Shown in pieces: positions 34,297 through 43,353 of a DNA stretch of 64,000 nucleotides. Made by a program: the position numbers and the translations under genes. The stretch's first letter is position 1. Each line of letters opens with the position of its first letter. Below the pieces are notes generated by a model. It was not told the origin of the DNA and did not search any database. It was given only the letters and a program-made list of their open reading frames with translations. Source of the DNA: Lachnospiraceae bacterium NC2008 (GTDB taxonomy: Bacteria > Bacillota > Clostridia > Lachnospirales > Lachnospiraceae); the NCBI GenBank assembly GCA_000687675.1, contig JHWS01000005.1, forward strand, positions 62,001 through 126,000, in the 5' to 3' direction.

Positions 34297-35490
34297 ATGA
34301 ATATAGCTATCATAGGCGGAGGTATGTCAGGTATAGTAGCTGCCATAACTGCCAGCAAAAATAAGAATAACAACATAACTATATATGAAAGACAGAAGGA
34401 TATTGCATCCAAGATTCTTATTACAGGTAACGGTAAATGCAATATCTGTAACAGTAGAGTGTCAGAAAAAAGGCATTATAGCTCATTTGAAACTGACAGA
34501 TTAGATACAATTTCTAAAAACTTTGATGCCAATAAGCTTATAGACTTCTTTAAAGGACTTGGCCTTAGCCTTAAAGAAAGAGATGGCTACTACTATCCTG
34601 TAAGTAATCAGGCTAGATCAGTATACGCTGTACTTTCTAATGTCCTTAAGAAAGCTTCTGTAAAGGTTATTACAGATAAATATATCGATAAGATTGTTGT
34701 AAACCCAGAAGGCTATACCATAGACGGCAAAAATTATGATGCAGTAGTTCTTGCTGTTGGGGGAAGAGCAGGTATCTATAAGGAGAATGCCTTCTCAGGA
34801 AGAGAACTCATTAAAAGTTTGGAACTTAAGTCATCAAGAACTTTTCCAGCTTTAACTGGTGCTGTTTGCGTCGGCGACTATAAGACTCTTAAGGGAGTAA
34901 GAGTTGATGCAGGCATAAAACTCTACGCTGATGGGAAACTTGTGGCAGAAGATACAGGTGAGCTTCAGTTTGCGGACTATGGTTTGTCTGGAATACCTGT
35001 TTTCAACCTATCAAGCCATGTGCCATACGACTATAAGGAAGCCTATTTCGAAGTAGATTTATTCCCTAAAAATACAGAGGAAGAATTAAAAAATATGCTG
35101 TCAGATATTAAGGCTATGTATCCAAAATACAGAGCTATTAATGCCTTGGCAGGATTTACCAATATTAATATATTAAAGTACGCATTATCTATGGCAGGAA
35201 TCCATGAAGATAAGCTTATGGAGAATGTGGCTGATAAAGATTTAGAAAGTCTTGCACTATGGTGCAAAAAATCTAAGCATCATATGGAAAGACTTAGAGA
35301 TTATAGGAATGCTCAGATTATGGCAGGAGGAATCCTACTTTCTGAGATAGATGATAATTATATGTGTATCCACCATAAGAACCTCTATATTACAGGAGAG
35401 GCACTGGACCTTAATGGTGAATGCGGAGGATATAACCTGTACTTTGCATTTGAAAGCGGGTATGAGGTAGGCCAGAAACTGGCAAAATAA
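34297..35490 (+). CDS. HI0933/YhiN-family FAD-dependent oxidoreductase
   Basis: 397 residues. Dinucleotide-binding N-terminus IAIIGGGMSGIVAAITAS (3-20), the family-specific ITGNGKCNICNSRV (about 44), a middle VVLAVGGRAGIYKENAFSG, and the C-terminal TGEALDLNGECGGYNLYFAFESGYEVG typical of this flavoprotein family, often annotated aminoacetone oxidase or unknown. Its physiological reaction is not established to my knowledge. Preceded by TAAGGA. It follows the pseudouridine synthase closely, a common co-location of two housekeeping genes, before the glycosyltransferases. Confidence 0.9.
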   Translation: MNIAIIGGGMSGIVAAITASKNKNNNITIYERQKDIASKILITGNGKCNICNSRVSEKRHYSSFETDRLDTISKNFDANKLIDFFKGLGLSLKERDGYYYPVSNQARSVYAVLSNVLKKASVKVITDKYIDKIVVNPEGYTIDGKNYDAVVLAVGGRAGIYKENAFSGRELIKSLELKSSRTFPALTGAVCVGDYKTLKGVRVDAGIKLYADGKLVAEDTGELQFADYGLSGIPVFNLSSHVPYDYKEAYFEVDLFPKNTEEELKNMLSDIKAMYPKYRAINALAGFTNINILKYALSMAGIHEDKLMENVADKDLESLALWCKKSKHHMERLRDYRNAQIMAGGILLSEIDDNYMCIHHKNLYITGEALDLNGECGGYNLYFAFESGYEVGQKLAK

Positions 35491-35511
35491 TATTTCTAAG
35501 AAGGAATATAT

Positions 35512-37272
35512 ATGGCAGACAATAGTTCAATACTTGAACAATACAAGAAAGAATTACATATGCAAACTCATCCTTATGAGATGTGGATTAAGCGTAATGA
35601 AAGAAAAGATTCTATAGCAGCAAGTCCAGGACCATCAGAGGATGCAGAAGCTATTGTTGCAGAATATTTTGAAACCCATCCAGATGTTGATATTTGCTAC
35701 GGTGATGAGGACTATCTTGATAAGGATGGCAATAGAACAGAACCTTGGTTTAAACCGGACTTTTCTTATGACACATTTATGTCATTTAACTATTTTGGCA
35801 ATGCTGTAGTCTTAAGAGATTCATTTGCCAGAATGAAGTATCTAAGAGGTGTAACAGGTGAGAAGTTATATAAAGAACTTACCAGTATAATTACTCCAGA
35901 TATGAAGGTTGGTCATATCGATAAGATTCTTTATCACAATCCTCACTATAAATTATCTGAGGATCATAAGTATGTTTATCCAAAATATGATGCGGCTCCA
36001 GATACATTGGTTTCTATAATCATTCCTTCTAAGGATCATCCAGAACTATTAGAGAACTGCCTTGGAACTTTGGATAAATTAATACAGTCAGAGCACCGTA
36101 TCCTATTTGAAATTATAATAGTTGATAATGGTTCTAACGAAGAAAACAAAGCCAAAGTTACAGAACTTTGTGACAAATATAAGGCTAAATACTTATACGA
36201 AGAAGAAGATTTTAACTTCTCACGTATGTGTAATAAGGGTGCAAAAGAGGCTAAGGGGGATGTGCTTTTCTTCTTAAATGATGATGTAACAGTTCATGGA
36301 GAAGATTCTCTTTATAACATAGCAGCCCATGCTCTTAAAAAGCACGTAGGTGCAGTAGGCGTTAAGTTATACTACCCAGGTGGCTTTAAGATTCAGCACT
36401 GCGGTATAACCAATATGGGCGTTGGCCCAGCCCACAAACTAGGTGGTCTTGAAGATGATAGAAATCTTATAGACTACTATCATGGTAGAAACAAGGCAGT
36501 ATACAATGTTATAGCTGTAACTGGTGCTGCACTTGCAGTTGAGAAAAAGAAGTTTGATAATATCGGCGGATTCTGCGAAGAACTAGCTGTAGCTTATAAT
36601 GACGTTGATTTATGCTTCTCTCTTTATGAAGAAGGTTATGTAAGCGTTGTAAGAAATGATATTGCTTATATCCATCATGAATCAGTAAGCCGTGGAAGTG
36701 ATGAAACAGGAAGCAAGCAGGCTCGCCTTTTAGAAGAAAGAGAGATTTTATACGCAAGGCATCCGGCATTTGACGGATATGACCCATTCTATAGCAAGCA
36801 TCTAGTGCAGAACCGTTTAGATGGTGAATATAACGTTGAATATGTTTACCCTCATGAGGACAACAGCCTACTTTCAGATGTTACAGAAATAAGTACACCA
36901 TCTGATAATTCTTACGGCCTGGAGAGAAAGGCACTAAGAAAGGGACCTAAGGCTCTTGTATTTATTGATGTTATAAGACAGCTTGATAATGAATATATTT
37001 ACGTAGAAGGCTGGGGAAGTTTAACAGACCAGGATAATTACATGTACGATAGATATTTGCTTATGACAGATGGCAACAAATGCTACCAGATAAGCATATT
37101 TGATAAGTACAGAGAAGATATAGCCAGAGCGATAAAAATCCAGAAATATCCTTACCTTACAGGATTCACAGCAAGGATTCAGGGATATACCATGCTGCTT
37201 AGCAAGGCTAAATTTGGTATGATGTTTGTCCACAAGGAAACTGGCAAAAAAACTATAGTTTATTCGAATTAG
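35512..37272 (+). CDS. GT2 glycosyltransferase with remnant N-terminal GT domain
   Basis: 586 residues. The active GT-A domain starts near 163 (LVSIIIPSKDHPELLENC) with EIIIVDNGSNE, FFLNDDVTV, IQHCGITNM and YNDVDLCFSL. The first 150 residues match only the end of a second GT2 domain (VDICYGDEDYLDKDG, WFKPDFSYDTFMSFNYFGN). The C-terminal tail (about 470-586) is beta-rich and resembles that of the 667-residue enzyme at 19121-21124 (FTARI, KA.FGM...). Likely a paralogue of that enzyme acting on the same or a related polymer. Preceded by GAAGGA and followed 9 bp later by a full tandem GT2. Confidence 0.82.
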   Translation: MADNSSILEQYKKELHMQTHPYEMWIKRNERKDSIAASPGPSEDAEAIVAEYFETHPDVDICYGDEDYLDKDGNRTEPWFKPDFSYDTFMSFNYFGNAVVLRDSFARMKYLRGVTGEKLYKELTSIITPDMKVGHIDKILYHNPHYKLSEDHKYVYPKYDAAPDTLVSIIIPSKDHPELLENCLGTLDKLIQSEHRILFEIIIVDNGSNEENKAKVTELCDKYKAKYLYEEEDFNFSRMCNKGAKEAKGDVLFFLNDDVTVHGEDSLYNIAAHALKKHVGAVGVKLYYPGGFKIQHCGITNMGVGPAHKLGGLEDDRNLIDYYHGRNKAVYNVIAVTGAALAVEKKKFDNIGGFCEELAVAYNDVDLCFSLYEEGYVSVVRNDIAYIHHESVSRGSDETGSKQARLLEEREILYARHPAFDGYDPFYSKHLVQNRLDGEYNVEYVYPHEDNSLLSDVTEISTPSDNSYGLERKALRKGPKALVFIDVIRQLDNEYIYVEGWGSLTDQDNYMYDRYLLMTDGNKCYQISIFDKYREDIARAIKIQKYPYLTGFTARIQGYTMLLSKAKFGMMFVHKETGKKTIVYSN

Positions 37273-37281
37273 GAGACAGCA

Positions 37282-39306
37282 ATGAGCGAGTCAGAAAATA
37301 AGGATATAGAATATTATAAGAAGGCTCTTGAAGAAGAAAGATATAAGAATGTTCTTTTATCTAGTAAGCTTGCAGGAGCAGTTGCAGAGGTCAATGCTAA
37401 AGAGGCCCAGATAAAGAGGATTAAAAACAATCCTATGTGGAAGGCTTCTAAGCCACTTAGATCCTGCATGCATTTTGTTATAAGACAAAAAGACCGCATA
37501 AAGAATCAGGGTGGCCTTAAGGGAATGGCCCGCAAGCTTTCTTCTAAGAAGGTAGAACTTAGAGCCAGAAAGCAGCACGGTACTCTTAGTTTTCCAAATG
37601 AGGAACAGGCTAAGAAGCAGAGCGAAAGAGTATTTGATAAGGATGTAACTTTCTCCATTCTCGTACCTCTTTACAATACACCACTTAACTTCTTAGATGA
37701 CATGATTAAGTCAGTTATTAACCAGACTTATCAAAAGTGGGAACTTTGTCTTGCAGATGGAAGCGATGACAAGCACAGTGAAGTAGGGGCTAGATGCCAG
37801 GAATATGTGTCTCAGGATAGCCGTATCAAGTATATGAAACTTGAGAAGAACCTTGGTATATCTGGTAACACCAATGAATGCGTGAAGATGGCGACAGGTA
37901 ACTATATTGCCTTATTCGACCATGATGATGTTATTCATCCTTCAGTACTTTACTACTACATGGAAGCAATCTGCGATAAGGATGCTGATTATATCTACTG
38001 CGATGAGTGTACCTTCCATGGAAACTCTATCGACAATATGATAACCCTGCATTTTAAGCCGGATTATTCTCCGGACAACCTTATTGCTAATAACTATATC
38101 TGTCATTTCTCAGTATTTTCTAGAGAACTTCTTATGAGGATGGCAGCAGCAGAGGGTATAGGACCTGATGGAGACCCTATTTTATTTAGAAGTCAGTTTG
38201 ATGGAAGTCAGGATCACGATATGATTCTTAGACTTACTTCTATGGCTAACCATGTGGTACATATACCAAGACTTCTTTACTACTGGAGATCTCATAAGGG
38301 CAGCGTGGCAGCAGATATCAATGCTAAGTCATATGCTATAGATGCAGCTAAGGGTGCTGTTGCAGACCATCTTAGAAGAATTGGTTATAACCATTTCGAG
38401 ATAGAGTCTACCAGAGCATTCGAAACAATATTTAGAATAAAGTATCCTATAATTAAGGATGAGAAGATATCTATTATTATTGCTAACAAGGATCATATAG
38501 ATGACCTTAAGAGGTGTATAACATCTATTCTTGAGATGTCTACATATTCTAATTATGAGATTATCATAGCTGAGAATAATTCTACTGATCCTAAAACATT
38601 TGCTTACTATAAGCAGCTTGAAAACTATGACAATATTAAGGTTGTAACATATAAGGATAAGTTTAATTATTCTAAGGTTAATAACTTTGCAGCAAGCTTT
38701 GCTACAGGAGAGTATATCCTTCTTCTTAACAATGATACACAGGTTATTACTGTTAACTGGATGGAAGAGCTTCTCATGTATGCAGCAAGAAAAGACGTTG
38801 GTGCAGTAGGTGCCAAGCTTTATTATCCTGACTATACTATCCAGCATGCTGGTATAGTTCTTGGGCTTGGTGCTCATAGAACTGCAGGACATAGCCACTA
38901 TAAGGTTAATAAAGAAAATCTTGGTTATATGGGAAGACTTTGCTATGCTCAGGATGTTAGTGCTGTAACAGGAGCCTGCCTCTTAGTTAAGAAGTCGCTT
39001 TGGGATGAAGTAGGCGGTCTTGATGAGGAATTTGCAGTAGCTCTTAATGATGTGGACTTCTGTCTTAAACTTCGTCAAAAGGGATACTGGAATATATGGA
39101 CACCATTTGCAGAATTGTTCCACTTTGAGTCTAATTCAAGAGGTTCTGATTTGGATGGTGAGTCAGCTAAACGTTATCAGGCAGAGTGCGATAAATTTAG
39201 AGAAAGATACGGAAAGATTATAGATGATGGAGATCCATTCTATAACGTAAACTTCTCTCTTGATAGAAGCGACTACACACTTAAGGACAATGCTATAAAG
39301 ATATAA
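37282..39306 (+). CDS. Tandem-domain GT2 glycosyltransferase
   Basis: 674 residues. A coiled-coil-like N-terminus (1-60) precedes two complete GT-A domains. Domain one (about 118-380): FSILVPLYNTPLNFLDDM, ELCLADGSDD, LFDHDDVIHP, DYIYCDE, HFKPDYSPDNL. Domain two (about 393-640): ISIIIANKDHIDDLKRC, EIIIAENNST, LLLNNDTQV, IQHAGI, LNDVDFCLKL. Both keep DxD-type metal sites, so it may add two different sugars or alternate linkages, as in rhamnan-type synthases. Its two-domain layout helps explain the truncated first domains of the paralogues at 19121 and 35512. Stop and next start overlap by one base (TAATG). Confidence 0.88.
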   Translation: MSESENKDIEYYKKALEEERYKNVLLSSKLAGAVAEVNAKEAQIKRIKNNPMWKASKPLRSCMHFVIRQKDRIKNQGGLKGMARKLSSKKVELRARKQHGTLSFPNEEQAKKQSERVFDKDVTFSILVPLYNTPLNFLDDMIKSVINQTYQKWELCLADGSDDKHSEVGARCQEYVSQDSRIKYMKLEKNLGISGNTNECVKMATGNYIALFDHDDVIHPSVLYYYMEAICDKDADYIYCDECTFHGNSIDNMITLHFKPDYSPDNLIANNYICHFSVFSRELLMRMAAAEGIGPDGDPILFRSQFDGSQDHDMILRLTSMANHVVHIPRLLYYWRSHKGSVAADINAKSYAIDAAKGAVADHLRRIGYNHFEIESTRAFETIFRIKYPIIKDEKISIIIANKDHIDDLKRCITSILEMSTYSNYEIIIAENNSTDPKTFAYYKQLENYDNIKVVTYKDKFNYSKVNNFAASFATGEYILLLNNDTQVITVNWMEELLMYAARKDVGAVGAKLYYPDYTIQHAGIVLGLGAHRTAGHSHYKVNKENLGYMGRLCYAQDVSAVTGACLLVKKSLWDEVGGLDEEFAVALNDVDFCLKLRQKGYWNIWTPFAELFHFESNSRGSDLDGESAKRYQAECDKFRERYGKIIDDGDPFYNVNFSLDRSDYTLKDNAIKI

Positions 39307-40457
39307 TGCGAATACTTTTTGTACACTCTCTTACAATTCAAAGAGATGATATTCTCTGGGGGATAATCGAGCTGGGGATAGATGTTGAGTCGTCTACTAC
39401 CCTGGTTGATCTTGATGCGGTAGAAGAGGATAAGGTAGAAAGTTTGGTGGAGGAACTGGCAGGATACGACCTGGCATTTTCCCAAAACTTTTCTGCAACC
39501 CTTGCAGAGGCTTGTCATATTGCAGGAAAACCATATCTTAGCTGGACATATGATTCACCCCTGGTTGCTCTTTATAGAAAAGAAGCAGCTTACAAAACAA
39601 GCTATCCTTTTCATTTTGATAAGAAGCAGTGTCAGAGACTTAAGGCTGCAGGAGTAACTAATATAAGGCATATGCCTCTTCCTGCTAATATTAGAAAGTA
39701 TGAATCTTATGGATTTGTACCACCTAGTGCATATAAGTTTGATATATCATTTATCGGACAGATATATGAATCACCTTTTTATAACCAGGTAAAAAATGGG
39801 GCGCCTGATTTTATGGTTTCTCATCTAGAAAATATATTAGGAAGCCTGACATGTAACTATAGGGAAGGTTCTATATTTGGAAGACTTTATCCTAATGAGG
39901 TTGATGCTTTATTTCAGGTTATAAATAAGAAGGGCTTTGATGATCACCTTTTTGATAAGGCATATATGATTGAAAATTTGTTATTTGCCAATGAACTTTC
40001 AGGCAGAGACAGAGTAGCAATTCTTAATGGGACAGATGATTTAGATGTTAATCTTATTACTCACAATCCCGATAGATATAAGGAAGTATTAAAGTGCAAG
40101 CTTCATCCTCCTGTATGTAGAGAGGATATGTATAAGATATTCGCTTCATCTAAGATTAATTTAAATATTACTCTTAGGTCTATAGAAAGTGGTATTCCTC
40201 AAAGAGTTATAGATATTATGACTGCTGGTGGATTTGTCTTAACGAATTATCAGGAAGAAGTATCAGAACTATTTGATGAAGATAAAGAGATAGTTACATT
40301 TAGCTGTCTGGATGAATATAGGGATAAGGCTCATTACTACATTGCTCATGAAGAGGAAAGAGCTGCAATAGCGGCAGCAGGCTTAAAGAAGGTAAGAGAA
40401 GAGTATAATATTACAAAACTTGTAGAAAAGATGCTTACTCAGGTAGGACTTTTATAA
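39306..40457 (+). CDS. DUF3880/CgeB-type glycosyltransferase
   Basis: 383 residues. N-terminal DUF3880-like half with LAFSQNFSATLAEACHIAGKPYLSWTYDSP, and a C-terminal glycosyltransferase-1-like half with SKINLNITLRSIESGIPQRVIDIMTAGGFVLTNYQEEV, the usual donor-binding Glu/Gly pattern of GT-B enzymes in this family. Soluble, no signal. Translationally coupled to the tandem GT2 upstream. A relative with the same layout is encoded at 56959-58140 beside the flagellin genes. The sugar and acceptor are unknown. Confidence 0.7.
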   Translation: MRILFVHSLTIQRDDILWGIIELGIDVESSTTLVDLDAVEEDKVESLVEELAGYDLAFSQNFSATLAEACHIAGKPYLSWTYDSPLVALYRKEAAYKTSYPFHFDKKQCQRLKAAGVTNIRHMPLPANIRKYESYGFVPPSAYKFDISFIGQIYESPFYNQVKNGAPDFMVSHLENILGSLTCNYREGSIFGRLYPNEVDALFQVINKKGFDDHLFDKAYMIENLLFANELSGRDRVAILNGTDDLDVNLITHNPDRYKEVLKCKLHPPVCREDMYKIFASSKINLNITLRSIESGIPQRVIDIMTAGGFVLTNYQEEVSELFDEDKEIVTFSCLDEYRDKAHYYIAHEEERAAIAAAGLKKVREEYNITKLVEKMLTQVGLL

Positions 40458-40464
40458 ATATATT

Positions 40465-41793
40465 ATGGAAAAGATAGAACTTACATATAAGTGCGGTCTA
40501 TCCAGAAAAGATGGAACCCTTATACCAAATGATGAATATTATATGACCCTTGAAGAACAGATTCAGGGTATGCCTGGAGACAGGGTTCTTCTACTCGATA
40601 AGGATTATGTATTTGCAGTTGCTCTTTATTTTCCAAGAAGATTAAAGAAGTTAATCTATGAATATGGCTATGCTAAAGAGGCTAACTGGACTATATATTC
40701 CAGAAATGTTGATGACGAAAGTTTCTCGGATGCAGATTTTGTTATAAGAAAAGACAGATATTTTAGAGTGGTGGTTATAAGGAGAGATGGCAGACCACTT
40801 ACTGAAGCAGATAGGAAGAAGGTTGGCTCCATAGTTGCTTATGAACCTATGGAAGAAAAAAGACCAGGGACTATAGTTAGACCTTGGTTTAGAAGAGAGA
40901 TAGAAAAGAAATCAGTTGAGATAGAAAAGATACAGATGTCTTTTAAGAATCCGCTCACTTTACTATTAGTTGCAGATTCTCACTATACAGTTAATGGAAC
41001 ATGGGATGATACAGCTACCAATATTAATGAGATGGCTAAGGCTGTTCACTATGATGGAATAGTTCATCTGGGTGACCTTACAGATGGTATGCTATCTAAA
41101 GGGCTTACTGAGAAGTATGCTAAGAAGATTATCTCAGACCTAAGAAATACAGGCTGCCCTGTATATGTCACAATAGGTAATCATGACAATAACTACTTTA
41201 AGAATCCATTACATGTATATTCTAAAGAAGAGATGAGAGATGTGTATGAGATTCCAAAGTGCTCGAAGGATTACCTGGATTATTATGTTGATTTTAAGGA
41301 ATATGGCATAAGGCTTATATTTGTTGAGTCATTTAATAACAATCGTTTCTTTAGATACGGTTATGATATGGCCCAGCTTATGTGGCTTAAGAAGGCTATT
41401 AAATCTGCAAAGAAAGGGACAAAGTTCCTTATCTTTACTCACGATACTCCAGATGGCAGATATGACTGCATAAGCGTTCATACACTTAATGGCAAGGCAT
41501 TTATAAAGATATTAGAACACTATAATGGACTTAATGGGTATAAGATACTTGGTTTATTCTATGGTCATACTCATGCAGACTTTGTATCTAAGGATTATGA
41601 ATTTCCTATGGTATCAGTTAATTCCTGTAAGCTTGAGTTTTTCAAGAAATTTAAGCCAAGAGGGGCTGTACGCTGGTACAAACAGGAAAACAGTGTCAAA
41701 CAGGATAGCTGGGACACACTTATTCTTGAACCTGAAACCGGAAGAATGGAATTAGTAAGATTCGGGGCCGGTGAAAATAGACATATTAATTAA
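40465..41793 (+). CDS. Calcineurin-like metallophosphoesterase
   Basis: 442 residues. The catalytic domain begins around 165 with LLLVADSHYT (D-x-H), then HLGDLTDG (GDxxD), VTIGNHDNN (GNHD), IFTHDTPDG and FYGHTHADF (GHxH): all five metal-binding motifs. The first 150 residues are an additional domain (DRVLLLDKDYVFAVALYFPRRL) that I do not recognise. No signal peptide. It follows the glycosyltransferases by 7 bp, so it may hydrolyse a phosphodiester in polymer or nucleotide-sugar metabolism, but the substrate cannot be deduced. Confidence 0.85.
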   Translation: MEKIELTYKCGLSRKDGTLIPNDEYYMTLEEQIQGMPGDRVLLLDKDYVFAVALYFPRRLKKLIYEYGYAKEANWTIYSRNVDDESFSDADFVIRKDRYFRVVVIRRDGRPLTEADRKKVGSIVAYEPMEEKRPGTIVRPWFRREIEKKSVEIEKIQMSFKNPLTLLLVADSHYTVNGTWDDTATNINEMAKAVHYDGIVHLGDLTDGMLSKGLTEKYAKKIISDLRNTGCPVYVTIGNHDNNYFKNPLHVYSKEEMRDVYEIPKCSKDYLDYYVDFKEYGIRLIFVESFNNNRFFRYGYDMAQLMWLKKAIKSAKKGTKFLIFTHDTPDGRYDCISVHTLNGKAFIKILEHYNGLNGYKILGLFYGHTHADFVSKDYEFPMVSVNSCKLEFFKKFKPRGAVRWYKQENSVKQDSWDTLILEPETGRMELVRFGAGENRHIN

Positions 41794-41816
41794 AGGGTAA
41801 AAAGGAGAAGAAAGTT

Positions 41817-42275
41817 ATGAAGAAATTTATGAAAGAATTTAAGGAATTCGCACTTAAGGGCAATGTAATGGATCTTGCAGTCGGTGTTATTATCGGTGCT
41901 GCTTTCCAGAACATCGTTACAGCACTTACAGGTGACTTTATATCACCACTTATTGCTGCTGTTACAGGTAAGACAGGTGAAGATGGTACAGTTGTAATCG
42001 GTGGTACATTCACAATTAATGGTGCAGTATTTAACTATGGTGACTTTATATCTTCTGTAGTTAACTTCCTTATTATGGCATTTATCCTCTTCCTTCTTAT
42101 AAGAGGTATAAACAGACTTATGACAGTTGGTAAGAAGAAAGAAGATGGTACAGCAGCTACTAAAAAGTGTCCATACTGCGTAAGCGTTATAGATATTGCA
42201 GCTAAGAGATGCCCTAACTGTACAACTATTCTTGATGAAGAACTTCAGAAAGAACTTAATGAAGCAGCAAAATAA
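41817..42275 (+). CDS. mscL: Large-conductance mechanosensitive channel with C-terminal zinc-ribbon motif
   Basis: 152 residues. N-terminal MKKFMKEFKEFALKGNVMDLAVGVIIGAAF is the MscL amphipathic helix plus TM1 with its glycine/alanine pore face. A glycine-rich extracellular loop and TM2 (VVNFLIMAFILFLLI) follow. The tail has two CxxC pairs (KKCPYCVSVI and RCPNCTTIL), a rubredoxin-like zinc knuckle, then an acidic helix. Opens under membrane tension to release solutes in osmotic downshock. GGAG precedes the ATG. Last gene before a terminator hairpin. Confidence 0.93.
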   Translation: MKKFMKEFKEFALKGNVMDLAVGVIIGAAFQNIVTALTGDFISPLIAAVTGKTGEDGTVVIGGTFTINGAVFNYGDFISSVVNFLIMAFILFLLIRGINRLMTVGKKKEDGTAATKKCPYCVSVIDIAAKRCPNCTTILDEELQKELNEAAK

Positions 42276-42304
42276 GGCTGATAAATTTGTTTTAAGTTTA
42301 CATA

Positions 42305-42345
42305 ACTGGCCTAGAGTTTACATAATTTTAGGCCAGTAAAAAATT
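42305..42345 (+). terminator. Probable terminator after mscL
   Basis: ACTGGCCTA (42305-42313) pairs with TAGGCCAGT (42329-42337), followed by an A-run and a T-run. It separates mscL from the flagellar cluster. Confidence 0.6.
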
Positions 42346-42368
42346 TTTAAAAAATTTTATAAATTATG

Positions 42369-42396
42369 CTAAACATTTTGAATAAATGTCCGATAA
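42369..42396 (+). promoter_or_regulatory. sigma-28-type promoter of flgM
   Basis: CTAAAC (42369-42374), 15 bp, CCGATAA (42390-42396), matching the flagellar sigma pattern TAAA-N-CCGATAT. The leader to flgM is about 43 nt. Confidence 0.75.
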
Positions 42397-42445
42397 CTAT
42401 TACAGAAAAGTAAAAAATAGTTATCCAGGGAAGGAGGACATGAGT

Positions 42446-42730
42446 ATGAGAATTGAGGCATATTCACAGATTCAGCAGCTGTACAATGCTTCAAAACCTG
42501 CTACAAAACAGACAAGTACTGCAACTGGATCAAGCTTTAGAGACAAACTTAATATCTCAAGCACTGGGAAAGATTTACAGGTGGCTAAAGATGCCCTTAG
42601 TAAGACTCCAGATGTAAGAATGGATAAAGTTAATGAGCTCAAAGCTGCAATAGCTAATGGTACATATGATGTTAGCGGGGAAGATTTTGCTGATAAACTT
42701 TTAGAAAAGTTTTCACAGACACTCGCTTAA
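42446..42730 (+). CDS. flgM: Anti-sigma-28 factor FlgM
   Basis: 94 residues from ATG 42446, 8 nt after AAGGAGG (42431-42437); an ATG at 42440 is too close to that site. The start MRIEAYSQIQQLYNASKP is typical of clostridial FlgM, and the C-terminal helix region VDKVNELKAAIANGTYDVSGEDFADKLLE (in essence) is the sigma-28-binding part. It holds sigma-28 inactive until secreted through the finished hook. It stands first in the late flagellar cluster behind a promoter of the very sigma factor it inhibits, the expected feedback layout. Confidence 0.9.
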   Translation: MRIEAYSQIQQLYNASKPATKQTSTATGSSFRDKLNISSTGKDLQVAKDALSKTPDVRMDKVNELKAAIANGTYDVSGEDFADKLLEKFSQTLA

Positions 42731-42756
42731 TATAGACACATGGCTATGCTAAGCGT

Positions 42757-42795
42757 GGTGTCTGTGGCGGTAAAACGCCCAGGCACCATTTTTTA
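42757..42795 (+). terminator. Terminator-like hairpin between flgM and flgN
   Basis: GGTGTCTGTGGCG and CGCCCAGGCACC pair with one wobble and one bulge around GTAAAA, followed by ATTTTTT. Since no promoter is obvious before flgN, it may act as a partial terminator lowering downstream expression. Confidence 0.65.
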
Positions 42796-42814
42796 ATCAG
42801 GAGTACTAATTTAC

Positions 42815-43333
42815 ATGGCAAGTTTGATGGAAACTATAATTGATGTACTTGTAAAGGAAGAGGAGGCATATCGCCTTCTTATTGAACTTTCCAAGAAGAA
42901 AACACCAATTATTATTAAAAACGATCTTGATGGACTAGCTAAGATAACAGAAGAAGAACAGAATGTTGTATCTGAGATACAGAAGTTTGAAAAGCTTCGT
43001 ATGCAGACTATGAAGGATATAGCTGATGTTACAAATCATACAGGTCAGGAACTTAAACTTCCGGACTTAATAGATATGATGTCATCAAGACCATCTGAGC
43101 AGGGACAGCTTAGAGAGATTCATGACAAACTCAAGGTTACCCTTGATAACATGAAGAGAATTAATGAACAGAACAGAGAGTTATTACAGAACTCTATAGA
43201 TATGGTTAATTTTGAAATTAATCTCCTGCAGGCTGCTAGGCGTGCGCCAGAGACTGCGGATTATGATAGAGGAGCCTATAGTACTGGAAGTATTATGGGA
43301 AGTGGAACGAAAACATTCGATTCTAAATCGTAA
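42815..43333 (+). CDS. flgN: Flagellar chaperone FlgN family
   Basis: 172 residues, almost all helical: VLVKEEEAYRLLIELSKKKTPIIIKNDLDGLAKITEEEQNVVSEI matches the FlgN pattern, with a low-complexity Gly/Ser tail. FlgN keeps the hook-associated proteins FlgK and FlgL soluble and delivers them to the export gate. GGAG upstream, and flgK follows 20 bp later, the usual arrangement. Confidence 0.85.
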   Translation: MASLMETIIDVLVKEEEAYRLLIELSKKKTPIIIKNDLDGLAKITEEEQNVVSEIQKFEKLRMQTMKDIADVTNHTGQELKLPDLIDMMSSRPSEQGQLREIHDKLKVTLDNMKRINEQNRELLQNSIDMVNFEINLLQAARRAPETADYDRGAYSTGSIMGSGTKTFDSKS

Positions 43334-43353
43334 GTATACTCGGAGGGGCATAG

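Noticed and set aside
38329-38898. 189-codon minus-strand frame
   Set aside because: Antisense to the second GT2 domain of the tandem glycosyltransferase, Cys/Ile-rich and without a ribosome site.
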